Positions 33,614-42,332 of a stretch of 64,000 nt of DNA are shown here, one piece after another (the first letter of the stretch is position 1; the number at the start of each line of letters is the position of its first letter). The notes under the pieces were generated by a model. That model was not told the DNA's origin, ran no database searches, and was given only the letters and a program-made list of their open reading frames with translations. This DNA comes from Amycolatopsis sp. WAC 01376 (lineage in GTDB: Bacteria > Actinomycetota > Actinomycetes > Mycobacteriales > Pseudonocardiaceae): the NCBI RefSeq assembly GCF_003947415.1, contig NZ_QHKL01000003.1, positions 1,178,001 through 1,242,000 on the forward strand, in the 5' to 3' direction. The translations under genes and the position numbers were made by a program.

Positions 33614-33976
33614 GTAGGCACTAGACACGGACTTACCTACCTTCGGTAGGCATGTAGGGGCGGTGACTGAACGTGCACACAACGGCGAGAGTACAGCAAG
33701 CTGATCGGACCGTGCTGGCGCGTGGGTCAACGTCTTGTCACAAGATGCGGAAACCGTGAAAGGGCCTGTTCTGCCTGGTCTTGGGGTACGTGAACGCACC
33801 TGACGGCCAGGGCCGGTACCACCCGGGCGCGACCGGAGAGCGGATGCTGACAGCCATCTGAATGTGACGCTGCGCATCCGAACCCGTTCGTGTCGCCTGT
33901 GGGCCACACGAATGCCGGAGTAGGCGTCGTGTGGGCCGACCCGAGTTCGCGCTTGGCTGCATCGGGGGTGAACCTC
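33614..33976. other. 363-nt divergent intergenic region
   Basis: Holds the palindrome and ATGTAGG repeats at its left end. The remainder (33670-33960) contains no repeat shared with the rest of the window and no supportable gene; short open frames lack ribosome sites. Promoters for the XRE operon (left) and the zinc-ribbon gene (right) must lie here. Confidence 0.6.
33636..33650. promoter_or_regulatory. Palindromic candidate operator of the XRE operon
   Basis: CCTACC-TTC-GGTAGG is a perfect 6-bp-arm palindrome 22 nt upstream of the XRE start, flanked by three ATGTAGG copies (33600, 33612, 33652). Likely autoregulatory. Confidence 0.6.
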
Positions 33977-34309
33977 ATGTCCCACCACGAGAACCACACG
34001 GCAGCGCCCCGATCTTGGTTCGACCGACTTCTCGAACGTTTCAACGAATGGCTCTTCGCGACCGACGAAGACGCTCGCGCGGCCGCTCGCGGCTGGCAGG
34101 TCTCCCGGGTGCCGGACAGCAGGCGCCGCGTCTACCGCGATCCCCGCTGGGACACCGTCCACGCGTGCGAACCCTGCGGGGGCACGGGGTGGTGGCCCTA
34201 CGAGGACGCCGTTTGCCCGGACTGCGCCGGTGCCGGTGTCGTCCGCTCCATTCCCGCGGCGGCCGTGGCCGCCGAGCAAACCGCCGGACGGACAGGAGGA
34301 AGGTCATGA
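33977..34309 (+). CDS. DnaJ-type zinc-ribbon protein
   Basis: 110-residue protein with two CxxCxGxG motifs, CEPCGGTG (64-71) and CPDCAGAG (80-87), forming one DnaJ-like zinc site; no J-domain. The N-terminal ~40 residues are amphipathic and helical (SWFDRLLERFNEWLF). GGGGGTG precedes the ATG by 6 nt. The stop overlaps the start of a membrane protein gene (ATGA). Such zinc-ribbon plus membrane protein pairs recur, as I recall, near actinomycete integrative elements, but no integrase or att site is visible here. Confidence 0.7.
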   Translation: MSHHENHTAAPRSWFDRLLERFNEWLFATDEDARAAARGWQVSRVPDSRRRVYRDPRWDTVHACEPCGGTGWWPYEDAVCPDCAGAGVVRSIPAAAVAAEQTAGRTGGRS

Positions 34310-34965
34310 GCCGTTGGCAGGAACCCCAGGCGATCGCCGAGCTGGCCAGGGAGATCACGGTGGTCAGGAGGCCGAACCCGCTCACCGCGCTCTATCACTG
34401 GCGTTACGAGATCGGCGTGCTCCTCGTCCTCCCGTACGCGTTGTTCACCCTTTTCCAGGCGGTCGGCCCGATCTGGGGCGCGGTCGTGCTGTTCGGCGTC
34501 GCGAACTGGCTGTTCTACTGGCGCTCGGCGCGGCGATTCCTCCGCGACCGGCTTCGCTCGGTCGTCGTGCAGCACCGGCTGCGGACCGGCTTCGCCCGTG
34601 CCCGGGTGTGCACCCTCGACGGCAAGCTGCCGGTGATCCTGTGGACGAAACCGCGCGGTGACGAAGTCGAGGTCACGGTGTTCTGCCCGGCAGGAGTCGG
34701 CTACGAGCGCATCGAGCAGCGACGCGCTTTGCTCGCGGCGGCGTGCTTCGCCTCCGACGTCCACGTGTACCGCCATCACAAACGCGCCAACGTGGTGCAC
34801 CTTTCGGTCTGCACCGCACGCTTGCGCAAGGCCGCCGAAGACACTGCAGAGGACGAGGTCAAACCCGATCTGCCGCCCGCGCGACGATATGCCGGGCAGT
34901 CGGACGGTGCCGCCATTCCCCTGCCGGGGACCTTCGCAGGAATTCCTCGCGCAGTTCGGCGATGA
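34306..34965 (+). CDS. Membrane protein of unknown function
   Basis: 219-residue protein with two membrane helices (about residues 37-78: IGVLLVLPYALFTLFQAVG and WGAVVLFGVANWLFYW), then a cytoplasmic basic domain with KLPVILWTKPRGDEVEVTVF and DVHVYRHHKRANVVHL. The C-terminal ~35 residues lie entirely over the antisense of the methyltransferase gene (107-nt convergent overlap), so the natural end may have been altered by rearrangement. Translationally coupled to the zinc-ribbon gene. Similar proteins accompany FtsK-like genes in conjugative elements (recollection, not verified). Confidence 0.65.
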   Translation: MSRWQEPQAIAELAREITVVRRPNPLTALYHWRYEIGVLLVLPYALFTLFQAVGPIWGAVVLFGVANWLFYWRSARRFLRDRLRSVVVQHRLRTGFARARVCTLDGKLPVILWTKPRGDEVEVTVFCPAGVGYERIEQRRALLAAACFASDVHVYRHHKRANVVHLSVCTARLRKAAEDTAEDEVKPDLPPARRYAGQSDGAAIPLPGTFAGIPRAVRR

Positions 34966-35641
34966 ACTCTTCACCGCGCATGCTCGCCAGCGGCCGCATC
35001 GGCCCGGAGCGGGTGTGCGCGGTGAAGAACGCGTCCGCGTCGGGATGGACCATCGGGAACGACAACGGCTCATCCAGTTCGAGTGCGGCGCCCTTCAAGG
35101 CGGGTAGGAGCCGTTCTTCCCAGGAGCGGTCGCCCGCCGGGACGCGTTCCCGGAGGACGTCCGACAGCACGGTGAACGGCCCTCCCGGTTCGGTGCTGTG
35201 CGGCCAGTAGACGACCGAAAGCACTCCGCCGGGACGAAGCGCGCCGATCCAGGATCGGAGCGCGGCGTCGGGCTCGGGCAGTTGCTGGAGTCCGAAGACC
35301 GAGACGACCGCGGCGGCGGAGGCCGATTCGAGTTCCGAGGCGTCGCCCTCGACAACGCGTACGAGTGAGTTGCCCGCGGCCCGCGTCCGCGCTCGGGCTG
35401 CCATGCCCGCGGACAGATCGATGCCGACGATCTCGCGGCCGGGCAGATGTGCGGTGAGCACGTCGAGTTCCGGGAAGGTCCCGCAGCAGGGGACGAGAAC
35501 GGGGCCGCCGGGCAGCTCCGCGGGAAGGGCCCGCACCGCGGCGGCGACCCACGGCGCGAACCGGGGGACGTAGTAGGCCTCGTATCCGTCGGCGGCTTCG
35601 TCCCAACCGCGTGCGACGCGGGCGAGGTGTTCGGCGGTCAT
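34859..35641 (-). CDS. SAM-dependent methyltransferase (class I)
   Basis: 260-residue class I methyltransferase: unusual motif I VLVPCCGTFPELD, acidic strand-2 end GIDLSAGMAARAR, and WIGALRPGGVLSVVYW before motif IV. The Cys-Cys motif I departs from the usual D-x-G-C-G-T-G but keeps the fold pattern. The ATG overlaps the sigma factor stop (ATGA), placing it third in the DGPF-sigma-methyltransferase operon. Substrate unknown; it could modify a small molecule responsible for the stress response or the sigma partner. Confidence 0.85.
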   Translation of the reverse strand: MTAEHLARVARGWDEAADGYEAYYVPRFAPWVAAAVRALPAELPGGPVLVPCCGTFPELDVLTAHLPGREIVGIDLSAGMAARARTRAAGNSLVRVVEGDASELESASAAAVVSVFGLQQLPEPDAALRSWIGALRPGGVLSVVYWPHSTEPGGPFTVLSDVLRERVPAGDRSWEERLLPALKGAALELDEPLSFPMVHPDADAFFTAHTRSGPMRPLASMRGEEFIAELREEFLRRSPAGEWRHRPTARHIVARAADRV

Positions 35642-36906
35642 CGTGCTGTCTCCGTCGGGTGTTCGAGTGCGGCAAGGCTTCGCCGCAGGTGCTCGCGTTC
35701 GGGTTCTGTCGGGGCGAGCCCGATCGCTTCGCGGTAGGCCGTGGCCGCCGCGTCGTGGCGGCCCAGCCGCTGCAGCAGGCCGGCCCGGGCGATGGCGAAG
35801 GGAGGGTAGCCGCGGAGCAGCGGTTCGCCGGTCAGTTCGTCGAGCAACGCGAGTCCCGCGGCCGGGCCGTCGCGAAGGGCGACGGCCACGGCACGGTTGA
35901 GCGCGACGACAGGGGACGGTGCCAAGGTCATCAGGACGTCGTAGAGCGCCACGATCTGCGGCCAGTCGGTGGTTTCGACGTCGGCCGCCTCGTCGTGCAG
36001 GGCCGCGATCGCGGCCTGCACCCCGTACGATCCTGGCGGGCCACCGGTCAGTGAGGCGACCACCAGGTCACCGCCCTCTTCGATCAGTTCCCGGTTCCAC
36101 CGGCTCCGGTCCTGGTCCGCCAGGAGGACCGGTTCGCCGTCCGGCACGGTCCGGGCGTCCCGCCGGGCGTGGACGAGCAGCATCAGCGCGAGCAGCCCCG
36201 CCACCTCCTGATCGGCGGGCATCAGCCCGCGCAGGATGCGGCCGAGCCGGATCGCCTCCTCGGCGAGGTCGGCCCGTTGGAGACTCGCTCCCGAACTGGC
36301 CGCGTACCCCTCGGTGAAGATCGAGTACACCGCCTGCAGCACACCCGGCAGCCGCTCCGGTAGTTCGTCCGCGCCGGGAACACGGAACGGGATGCGGGCC
36401 TCGCTGATCTTCTTCTTCGCCCGCACGATCCGTTTCGCCATCGTCGGCACCGGGACGAGGAAGGCCCGTGCCACCTCCGGCGTGGTCAGCCCGGCGAGAA
36501 AGCGCAGGGTCAGCGCGCCCCGGTCCTCGACGGGCAGGGCGGGATGGGCGCAGGTGAAGAACAGCCTCAGCCGCTCGTCCGGCAGGCTGTCGCCGGCGTC
36601 CGCCGCGGGAGCGGGACCGGCCCGCTCCGCCTCCACCTGCAGGATCGCGAGTTTGGCGGCGTAGGCCTGATCCCGGCGCAGCCGGTCGACCGCCTTGCGT
36701 CGCGCGGTGGTCATCAGCCACGCACCCGGCCGCGGCGGGACACCGTCCACCGGCCAGCGCTCCAGCGCCGCTTCGATCGCCTCGGAAGTGACCTCTTCGG
36801 CCAGGTCCAGATCGCCGAAGCGGCGCACGAGCGCGGCCAGGAGCCTTCCCCGTTCTTCGCGGAACACCGCCTCCACCGACGCCATCCCGGGCCCCTGCCC
36901 GTCCAT
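35638..36906 (-). CDS. ECF sigma factor with C-terminal TPR-like extension (ECF42 type)
   Basis: 422-residue ECF sigma factor, about twice the basic ECF length. Region 2 (FGDLDLAEEVTSEAIEAAL, ...DRLRRD) and region 4 (LTTPEVARAFLVPVPTMAKR) are followed by ~230 residues with helical repeat content (RAVAVALRDGP, GLLQRLGRHDAA), the known ECF42 C-terminal extension needed for activity. The preceding gene encodes a DGPF/YCII protein, the hallmark partner of ECF42, 2 nt upstream. ATG 36906 is taken; ATG 36885 is an alternative. No anti-sigma factor is present, in line with this group. Confidence 0.9.
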   Translation of the reverse strand: MDGQGPGMASVEAVFREERGRLLAALVRRFGDLDLAEEVTSEAIEAALERWPVDGVPPRPGAWLMTTARRKAVDRLRRDQAYAAKLAILQVEAERAGPAPAADAGDSLPDERLRLFFTCAHPALPVEDRGALTLRFLAGLTTPEVARAFLVPVPTMAKRIVRAKKKISEARIPFRVPGADELPERLPGVLQAVYSIFTEGYAASSGASLQRADLAEEAIRLGRILRGLMPADQEVAGLLALMLLVHARRDARTVPDGEPVLLADQDRSRWNRELIEEGGDLVVASLTGGPPGSYGVQAAIAALHDEAADVETTDWPQIVALYDVLMTLAPSPVVALNRAVAVALRDGPAAGLALLDELTGEPLLRGYPPFAIARAGLLQRLGRHDAAATAYREAIGLAPTEPEREHLRRSLAALEHPTETAR

Positions 36907-36908
36907 GA

Positions 36909-37244
36909 TCAGACGCTGAAGTCGGCGACCGGGCGGATCACGACGGAGCCGTCCCGTGCGCCGGGGCACCGCGCCGCCCAGTCCAGCGCGGTGTCGAGGT
37001 CCGGCACGTCGATGACGTAGAAGCCGCCCAGTACCTCGCGGGTCTCGGCGTACGGCCCGTCGGTCACCGTCCGCTTCCCGTCGCGATCGACCTTCACCGT
37101 CGTCGCGGTGACGAGGTCGGCGAGCGACTCCCCGGATGACCAGATCCCGGCGTCCCTGACCTCTTTGTCGTAGACCGTCCACTCCTCGAAGGTGCACTGG
37201 GGCTCGGTGTCGGTCGCGGCTTGGATCAGCATCATGTACTTCAC
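36909..37244 (-). CDS. DGPF/YCII-domain protein, ECF42 partner
   Basis: 111-residue YCII-related protein with the DGPY variant of the DGPF motif (RTVTDGPYAETREVLGGFY) and IRPVADFSV at the C-terminus. DGPF proteins are genomically tied to ECF42 sigma factors, of unknown biochemical role. GTG 37244 is chosen: GGGAG lies 7 nt upstream and the fold begins at KYMMLIQ. First gene of the operon. Confidence 0.88.
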   Translation of the reverse strand: MKYMMLIQAATDTEPQCTFEEWTVYDKEVRDAGIWSSGESLADLVTATTVKVDRDGKRTVTDGPYAETREVLGGFYVIDVPDLDTALDWAARCPGARDGSVVIRPVADFSV

Positions 37245-37342
37245 GGTGGTGCTCCCGTTCCGGTTTTCCGCGCGGCCTGCTTGCCGCACGACACCACTAC
37301 GAGCGGGAGATCGTCAAATGGACACGGCGCCGGGAAAACCTT

Positions 37343-38032
37343 TCAGGACGCGGTCTCCAGCGCTTCGGCCTGCTCGGTCACCGGTGCGGTGACCACGCGG
37401 GCGGGGATGAGCAGCGACGCCAGCGCGATCAGCCCGGTCAGCGCCATCGCGCGTTCGACCAGCCCCAGCGGGATCGCCCGCCACCACGGCTCGCCGCCGT
37501 TCATCGAGACCACGATCGCCCCGAGGATCACCCCGAACCAGGCCAGCGCGGCCACCGCGAGCACCCGCGTCACCGCACGCCGCGCGGGCGAGGAGGCGAA
37601 GACGGCTTTCGCGGCGAACCACACGGCCAGCGGAAGGGCGACGAAGGCCACCACGCTCGCGATCCGGTGCACCGTCCCGCCGGTGCTCGGCCCGATCGCC
37701 CAGTTGTTCTTGGGGAACGCCACGATCACCACCAGGCTCACCGTCCAGAGCGCGCAGAACACCGAGGCCGCGGACAGGGCGGGAAGGTGCTTGCGGCGGA
37801 TCAGCGCGCCGAAGCCGATCGCCGAGCCGAGCGCGACCAGCAGGACCGCGACGTCGAAGATCCACTTGTGCTCGCTCAGCGCGTATTCGCTGATGGTGCG
37901 GCGGATCGGGCTGATGTCGCTGGTGGCGGGGAGGACCTGCAGCAGCAGGATCAGCAGCGCTCCGCCGGCGACCGAGACCACGGCGGCCAGCAGTGCCAGC
38001 GGTGACCGGGCGGTGACCTGGGGCGTCGTCAT
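37343..38032 (-). CDS. DUF998-like multipass membrane protein
   Basis: ~229-residue membrane protein with six to seven hydrophobic segments and the ISPIRRTISEYALSEHKWIF loop that recalls DUF998 proteins. No catalytic motif; role unknown. ATG 38032 is taken, without a strong ribosome site; ATG 38053 would add seven residues. It stands alone, 97 nt after the DGPF gene in reverse, and is divergent from the carboxypeptidase gene. Confidence 0.8.
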   Translation of the reverse strand: MTTPQVTARSPLALLAAVVSVAGGALLILLLQVLPATSDISPIRRTISEYALSEHKWIFDVAVLLVALGSAIGFGALIRRKHLPALSAASVFCALWTVSLVVIVAFPKNNWAIGPSTGGTVHRIASVVAFVALPLAVWFAAKAVFASSPARRAVTRVLAVAALAWFGVILGAIVVSMNGGEPWWRAIPLGLVERAMALTGLIALASLLIPARVVTAPVTEQAEALETAS

Positions 38033-38075
38033 GGTTGAACGGTAACCATCCAACCTGAAGGTTTTCTTAGGCTTT

Positions 38076-38093
38076 CCTGTCGAAATCGACAGG
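38076..38093. promoter_or_regulatory. Small palindrome between divergent genes
   Basis: CCTGTCGA-AA-TCGACAGG is a perfect 8-bp-arm palindrome 44 nt upstream of the DUF998-like gene. It could be an operator; no other copy is seen. Confidence 0.4.
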
Positions 38094-38221
38094 GAAGTCC
38101 CTCTTGGGGCGCGTGTGCGAGTGATCGTTCCGGCACGGTCGGTGAGATCGTTGGGCCGAAAGGGGTGCAGACGACTTGTGGCGGGTCCCTCGGACGGGGT
38201 CCCGGGTCTAGGGTCTCGCTA

Positions 38222-38245
38222 CCGGTGACCTCACCCGGTCACCGG
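38222..38245. promoter_or_regulatory. Hairpin in the carboxypeptidase leader
   Basis: CCGGTGACC and GGTCACCGG pair around a 6-nt loop, ending 8 nt before the AAGGAGGT ribosome site. It may be an operator or affect translation. Confidence 0.4.
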
Positions 38246-38266
38246 ACTGTCCAAGGAGGTCAGTCT

Positions 38267-40747
38267 GTGGGGTATTCACCAAACCGGCGAAGAGCGGGAT
38301 GGACGGCGGCGACCCTGGTGCTCGCCGGCACCTTCGTGGCACTTCCGTCGGCCACGACGGCAGGGGCCGCGGACAACGTGGTGCGGACCAATCAGGCCGT
38401 GCCGCGTTCCTGTTTCGCCGCGCTGCAGAAGCCGGGTACCTCCGGCACCGATCGGCGCGAGTTCACGTCCACAGTAGACGGTCTGCTGCAGGCGCGGATC
38501 GCGCCTCGTGGCGGCGGTGAGGGCGACTGGGACCTCGCGGTCTTCGACAAGGCCACCGGCGCCGTGGTCGCCGCGTCGGCCGCGTTGCGCAGCCACGAGC
38601 TCGCCGAAGGTTTCGTGAAGAAGGACCAGAAGCTGGTCGTGCAGACCTGCCGGTACGCCGGGCAGACCCGCGACGCGCTGCTGGGCGTCGACTTCCTCGC
38701 CCTCACGCCGACCGGGGCCCCGGCCGCGCCGCAGCGTGCCGAACTGGTCCGGGTCGAGACGCCCGCCAAGCAGGACAAGGACAAGCTCCTCCGGCTCGGG
38801 CTGGACGTCACCGAGAAGGCCGACGCCACCGGCGTCGAGGTCGTCCTCGCCAACGACGCCGACCGCAAGACGCTGGCCGACAACGGCTTCAAGTCGAAGG
38901 TGATCGAGCCTGATCTTTCCGGCAAGTCGATCCGGAACGCCAAGGCCGACAGTGAGTACGACGCCAAGACGCAGGCCTCGGCGTTGCCGTCCGGGCGCAC
39001 GAGCTACCGGCACCTCTACGACTACCAGTTCGAGGTCAAGGAACTGGCCCGCAAGAACCCCAAGCTCGTCACGGCGTTCACGCTGCCGCAGCCGACCTGG
39101 GAAGGCCGCGACGTCATCGCCCTCGAGATCGCGACCGACGTCAAGAACATCGCCGACGGCAAACCCGTCAACTTCACCATGGGCGTGCACCACGCCCGGG
39201 AGTGGCCCGCCGGCGAACACGCCATGGAATGGGCCCACGAACTGGTCAAGGGCTACACCGGCACCAACGCCGAACTCCGCGGCCTGGTCGGCCGGACCCG
39301 CAACATCATCGTGCCGATCGTCAACCCCGACGGCTTCGAAATCTCCCGTGAGGCCGAGCCCAAGGGCGACTTCTCGCGGTTCGACTACGAGATGAAGCGC
39401 AAGAACTGCAACGTCAACGACTCGCCAAAGGAGTTCGCGACCGGCGTCTGCAAGGCCAACCCCGCCGGCCGTGAACGCGGCACCGACCCGAACCGCAACT
39501 ACGCGGGCTTCTGGGGCGGCGCCGGCGCGTCGACCCTGTGGCGCAGCGACACCTTCCGCGGTGCGGGCCCGTTCTCCGAGCCGGAGACGCAGAACATCCG
39601 CTCGATCGTGTCGAACCGCCAGGTGACCAACCTGATCACGCTGCACACCTACTCCAACCTGGTGCTGCGTGTCCCGGGTGTCGCCGCCGTCCGCCCGCCG
39701 CTCGACGAGCCGGCGTACAAGGCGCTCGGTGACAAGATGGCCTCGCGCAACGGATACACCAGCCAGCCGTCGTGGGCGCTCTACGACACGACCGGTTCGA
39801 CCGAGGACTGGTCGTACTGGGCCACCGGTGGCTGGGGCTTCACGTTCGAGGTCGGGCCCAACGAGTTCCACCCGCCGTTCGCCGACGGTGTCGTCGCCGA
39901 GTACACCGGTGTCGCCCCCGCCGCGGGCGCGGGCAAGGGCGGCAACCGTGCGGCGTTCGTCGACATGCTGGCCAACACCGCGGACCCGGCGGCGCATTCG
40001 ACGCTGATCGGTACCGCGCCGAAGGGCTACCAGCTGAAGCTGCACAAGACCTTCCAGACGCCGACCTCGCCGGTGGTGCAGCCGGACGGCTCGACGAAGC
40101 CGCCGATCTACGTGACCGACAACCTGAACTCGTCGCTGGCCTCGACCGGTGGCCGGTTCGCGTGGTCGGTCAACCCGTCGACCCGGCCCTACGTCGCGGG
40201 CCGCTACGGCCGCGAGCCGCAGGGTCCGGCGCAGCCCGCGATCCAGGCCGTCAACCCGGCCGGGGTCCCGGCGATCAACACGAACTACCCGGCCGACCCG
40301 GCTTCGGAGAGCTTCACGTTCCACGTGGACGGGCTCCCCAAGGTCGACAACGGGAAGTTCAGTGTCGACGTCAAGTGGGCCAGCCAGGACACCGACTGGG
40401 ACCTGTACGTCTTCGACGCCGCGGGCAACATGGTGTCGTCGTCGGCGAACGGTTCGACCACGGAAGAGCACGCGATCCTGTACGACCCGCCCGCCGGGGA
40501 CTACACGGCCGTGCTGGTCAACTACGCGCAGGCGAATCCGTCCACTGTGGACGACTGGTCCGGCGGTGTGTCGTTCCAGTCGCCGATCCCGCCGACCTAC
40601 GGCCCCAAGGAGGCGTACCAGCTGACCTGTACGTCGCCGAAGGGCAAGCTCGTCGGATTGGCGGACGTCTACATCGACCGCGGCCAGACGGTCGACGTCG
40701 GTGAGGTCTGCACCCGTTCCGCGCGGGCCAAGAAGGAGCGCGGCTAA
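38267..40747 (+). CDS. Secreted M14 zinc carboxypeptidase with PPC-like domains
   Basis: 826-residue exported metallopeptidase. Signal peptide ends near TTAGAADN (~residue 33). The M14 catalytic domain shows the zinc motif HHAREWPAGE (near residue 308), the third ligand His in ITLHTYSNLV, and the catalytic Glu in FTFEVGPNEFHP. A ~150-residue N-terminal region contains GDWDLAVFDKATG, and the C-terminal region WDLYVFDAAGN plus PPAGDYTAVLVNYA, both like pre-peptidase C-terminal domains. GTG 38267 has a perfect AAGGAGGT 6 nt upstream. Probably digests extracellular peptides; followed by a 25-bp hairpin. Confidence 0.92.
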   Translation: MGYSPNRRRAGWTAATLVLAGTFVALPSATTAGAADNVVRTNQAVPRSCFAALQKPGTSGTDRREFTSTVDGLLQARIAPRGGGEGDWDLAVFDKATGAVVAASAALRSHELAEGFVKKDQKLVVQTCRYAGQTRDALLGVDFLALTPTGAPAAPQRAELVRVETPAKQDKDKLLRLGLDVTEKADATGVEVVLANDADRKTLADNGFKSKVIEPDLSGKSIRNAKADSEYDAKTQASALPSGRTSYRHLYDYQFEVKELARKNPKLVTAFTLPQPTWEGRDVIALEIATDVKNIADGKPVNFTMGVHHAREWPAGEHAMEWAHELVKGYTGTNAELRGLVGRTRNIIVPIVNPDGFEISREAEPKGDFSRFDYEMKRKNCNVNDSPKEFATGVCKANPAGRERGTDPNRNYAGFWGGAGASTLWRSDTFRGAGPFSEPETQNIRSIVSNRQVTNLITLHTYSNLVLRVPGVAAVRPPLDEPAYKALGDKMASRNGYTSQPSWALYDTTGSTEDWSYWATGGWGFTFEVGPNEFHPPFADGVVAEYTGVAPAAGAGKGGNRAAFVDMLANTADPAAHSTLIGTAPKGYQLKLHKTFQTPTSPVVQPDGSTKPPIYVTDNLNSSLASTGGRFAWSVNPSTRPYVAGRYGREPQGPAQPAIQAVNPAGVPAINTNYPADPASESFTFHVDGLPKVDNGKFSVDVKWASQDTDWDLYVFDAAGNMVSSSANGSTTEEHAILYDPPAGDYTAVLVNYAQANPSTVDDWSGGVSFQSPIPPTYGPKEAYQLTCTSPKGKLVGLADVYIDRGQTVDVGEVCTRSARAKKERG

Positions 40748-41068
40748 CCGAAAGACTCGTGAGGATGAGCGGGCGGCTCCTTCAGCGATTCCGCTGGCCC
40801 GGCGCCGAGCTCTTATGTCGTGAAGGGCCCCTTTGAGACGTTCATCGTCTCAAAGGGGCCCTTCACGACATCCCCACGGACCGCGACCACTCGCGTGAGC
40901 GCCTGAGTGGAGTCCTTCACGGACTCGCGATACCGGCTCACCCGCCGTAGGCACCTAAGGCAACCTTGGCTCTAAGCCTCCTTGCCACTCGCGAAACCAC
41001 ATCGGGGGTAGCGAGGGGCTCCTTCACTACCCTCAGGGTAGGTAAGGAGGCTTTCGCGGGCCCGCTCC
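40748..41068. repeat. Intergenic repeat region, copy 1 of the 40.8/57.2-kb element
   Basis: No gene is supported. The left part (40755-40925) matches 57194-57366 by eye across hairpin and flanks (GAGGATGAG, GAGCTCTTATGTCGTGAAGG, CATCCCCACGGACCG, AGTCCTTCACGGACTCG). The right part holds a weak TAGGCACCTAAGGCAACCTT ... CCACTCGCGA module and CTCCTTCACTACCCTCAGGG with its partial complement. Confidence 0.75.
40816..40870. terminator. 25-bp perfect hairpin (repeat copy 1), terminator-like
   Basis: Arms 40816-40840 and 40846-40870 (TGTCGTGAAGGGCCCC... and complement) pair perfectly around a 5-nt loop TTCAT, 68 nt after the carboxypeptidase stop. The hairpin and ~70 nt on each side recur at 57194-57366. 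No U-run follows, so termination is plausible but not typical. Confidence 0.75.
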
Positions 41069-42148
41069 CTAAACGGTGCCGACGACCCGGTCCCGCACCA
41101 GGCGCATCGTCGCTGTGTCCACAGTGGACGGCTCCGCCGCCAGCCAGCCGCCGATCTCGTGCAGGAACTGCTCGGGTGTCATCGGCGGCGCGGGGGAGGG
41201 GTCCTCGCGATCCGTGGTGATCTCGCCGGTCCGGCTCGGGTACACGATCATCGCGCCGCGCAACGCGACGCCCGGCAGGATCCGCCGGTATTCGGCGAGG
41301 CTTTCGGTCAGTCTGCTCCCGCCGCCGCGGAAGGCGCGGCCGTTGCGCAGCAGGCGATCGTCGTCATCGGTTTCGTAGTGTCCCGGCAGCCACAGTTTCG
41401 ATTCGACGAGCACGAGCCGCTTTCCGCACAGCACCGCGTGGTCGACGTCGGCGAACACCGAGTCCGGCCACGAGAGGCCGTGGAAGATCCGCGCGCCGGG
41501 CAGCCGGGTCAGGTAGCGCTCCAGCAGATCGGCGGTGAGGCGTTCGGCGAGCTCGTCGGTCTCGGTGCCGGGGGTGCCGAAGACGCGTTTCCCGCCGAAT
41601 TCGGCGGCGAACCGGTTCTTGGCGCGGGAAGCGGCGAGATAGCCGCGCGCGAGCCGTTGCACCAGCAGTGCGGTCCCGGCGGTCAGGATCAGCCAGACGA
41701 TGAGCGTGGGGGCCGTGAATCCGACGCCGGTCAGCACCGGGAGCAGCACCAGCACCATCCCGCCGACCGCCGCGACGACCGGGGTGTGCCCGGGGCCGCG
41801 CCGCCGTCCGTGGCGCACGCGGCCGTCCTGTGCGGCGAATTCCCACCATTCGAGGTCTTCCGGATCGATCACGACCGGCTCGGGCTCGTAGCCCGGTTCT
41901 TCGCCGAAGCGACGCCGCGGCCGCGGCCGGATCGGGACGCGCACGGAGCGCCCGCCCGCGTCGTAGCCCGCGCGCCGCATCGGATCGCTGAGCGTGTCGT
42001 AGGCCTCGCGGACCAGCTGGAACGTGAGCGCGGAACCCCCGGTGTCCGGGTGATGTGACTTCGCCAGCCGCCGGTACGCGGTCTTGATCTCGTTGACCGA
42101 GGCGGCCTTGCCCACGCCGAGCACCTCGTAGTAGTCGACATCGGGCAC
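41069..42148 (-). CDS. J-domain / membrane / NERD-like nuclease fusion protein
   Basis: 359-residue three-part protein. Residues 1-65 are a J-domain with intact HPD (33-35). Two membrane helices follow (about 122-142 and 145-165). The C-terminal ~190 residues resemble the NERD nuclease-related domain: [19 protein letters not shown], with Asp-x-Asp-His and Glu-Ser-Lys in the positions of the nuclease core. GGAGGTGA lies 8 nt before the GTG start. A J-domain suggests recruitment of DnaK; the combination is unusual. Divergent from the alpha/beta hydrolase gene. Confidence 0.8.
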   Translation of the reverse strand: MPDVDYYEVLGVGKAASVNEIKTAYRRLAKSHHPDTGGSALTFQLVREAYDTLSDPMRRAGYDAGGRSVRVPIRPRPRRRFGEEPGYEPEPVVIDPEDLEWWEFAAQDGRVRHGRRRGPGHTPVVAAVGGMVLVLLPVLTGVGFTAPTLIVWLILTAGTALLVQRLARGYLAASRAKNRFAAEFGGKRVFGTPGTETDELAERLTADLLERYLTRLPGARIFHGLSWPDSVFADVDHAVLCGKRLVLVESKLWLPGHYETDDDDRLLRNGRAFRGGGSRLTESLAEYRRILPGVALRGAMIVYPSRTGEITTDREDPSPAPPMTPEQFLHEIGGWLAAEPSTVDTATMRLVRDRVVGTV

Positions 42149-42332
42149 GGGCGGGTCACCTCCAAAGGGCCGGGCCGCAACAATATTCGGCCGCCGCCGG
42201 TCACCCGCAACCACCTCCGCGGCGCGTCGGGGTGACGTCGCGGGCATACTGTTTCGCTTGTGGCGGAACGAGGTCCGCTTCCCGCGCGTCCTGGATATCG
42301 TGGAGATCGACAGCACGCGAGGAAGGACAGCG

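Noticed and set aside
33598-33660. CRISPR-like array of ATGTAGG repeats
   Set aside because: Only three 7-nt copies with irregular spacing; better explained as operator half-sites.
38276-40471. 731-residue minus-strand frame over the carboxypeptidase
   Set aside because: Antisense shadow; the plus-strand protein has a signal peptide, zinc ligands and a perfect ribosome site.
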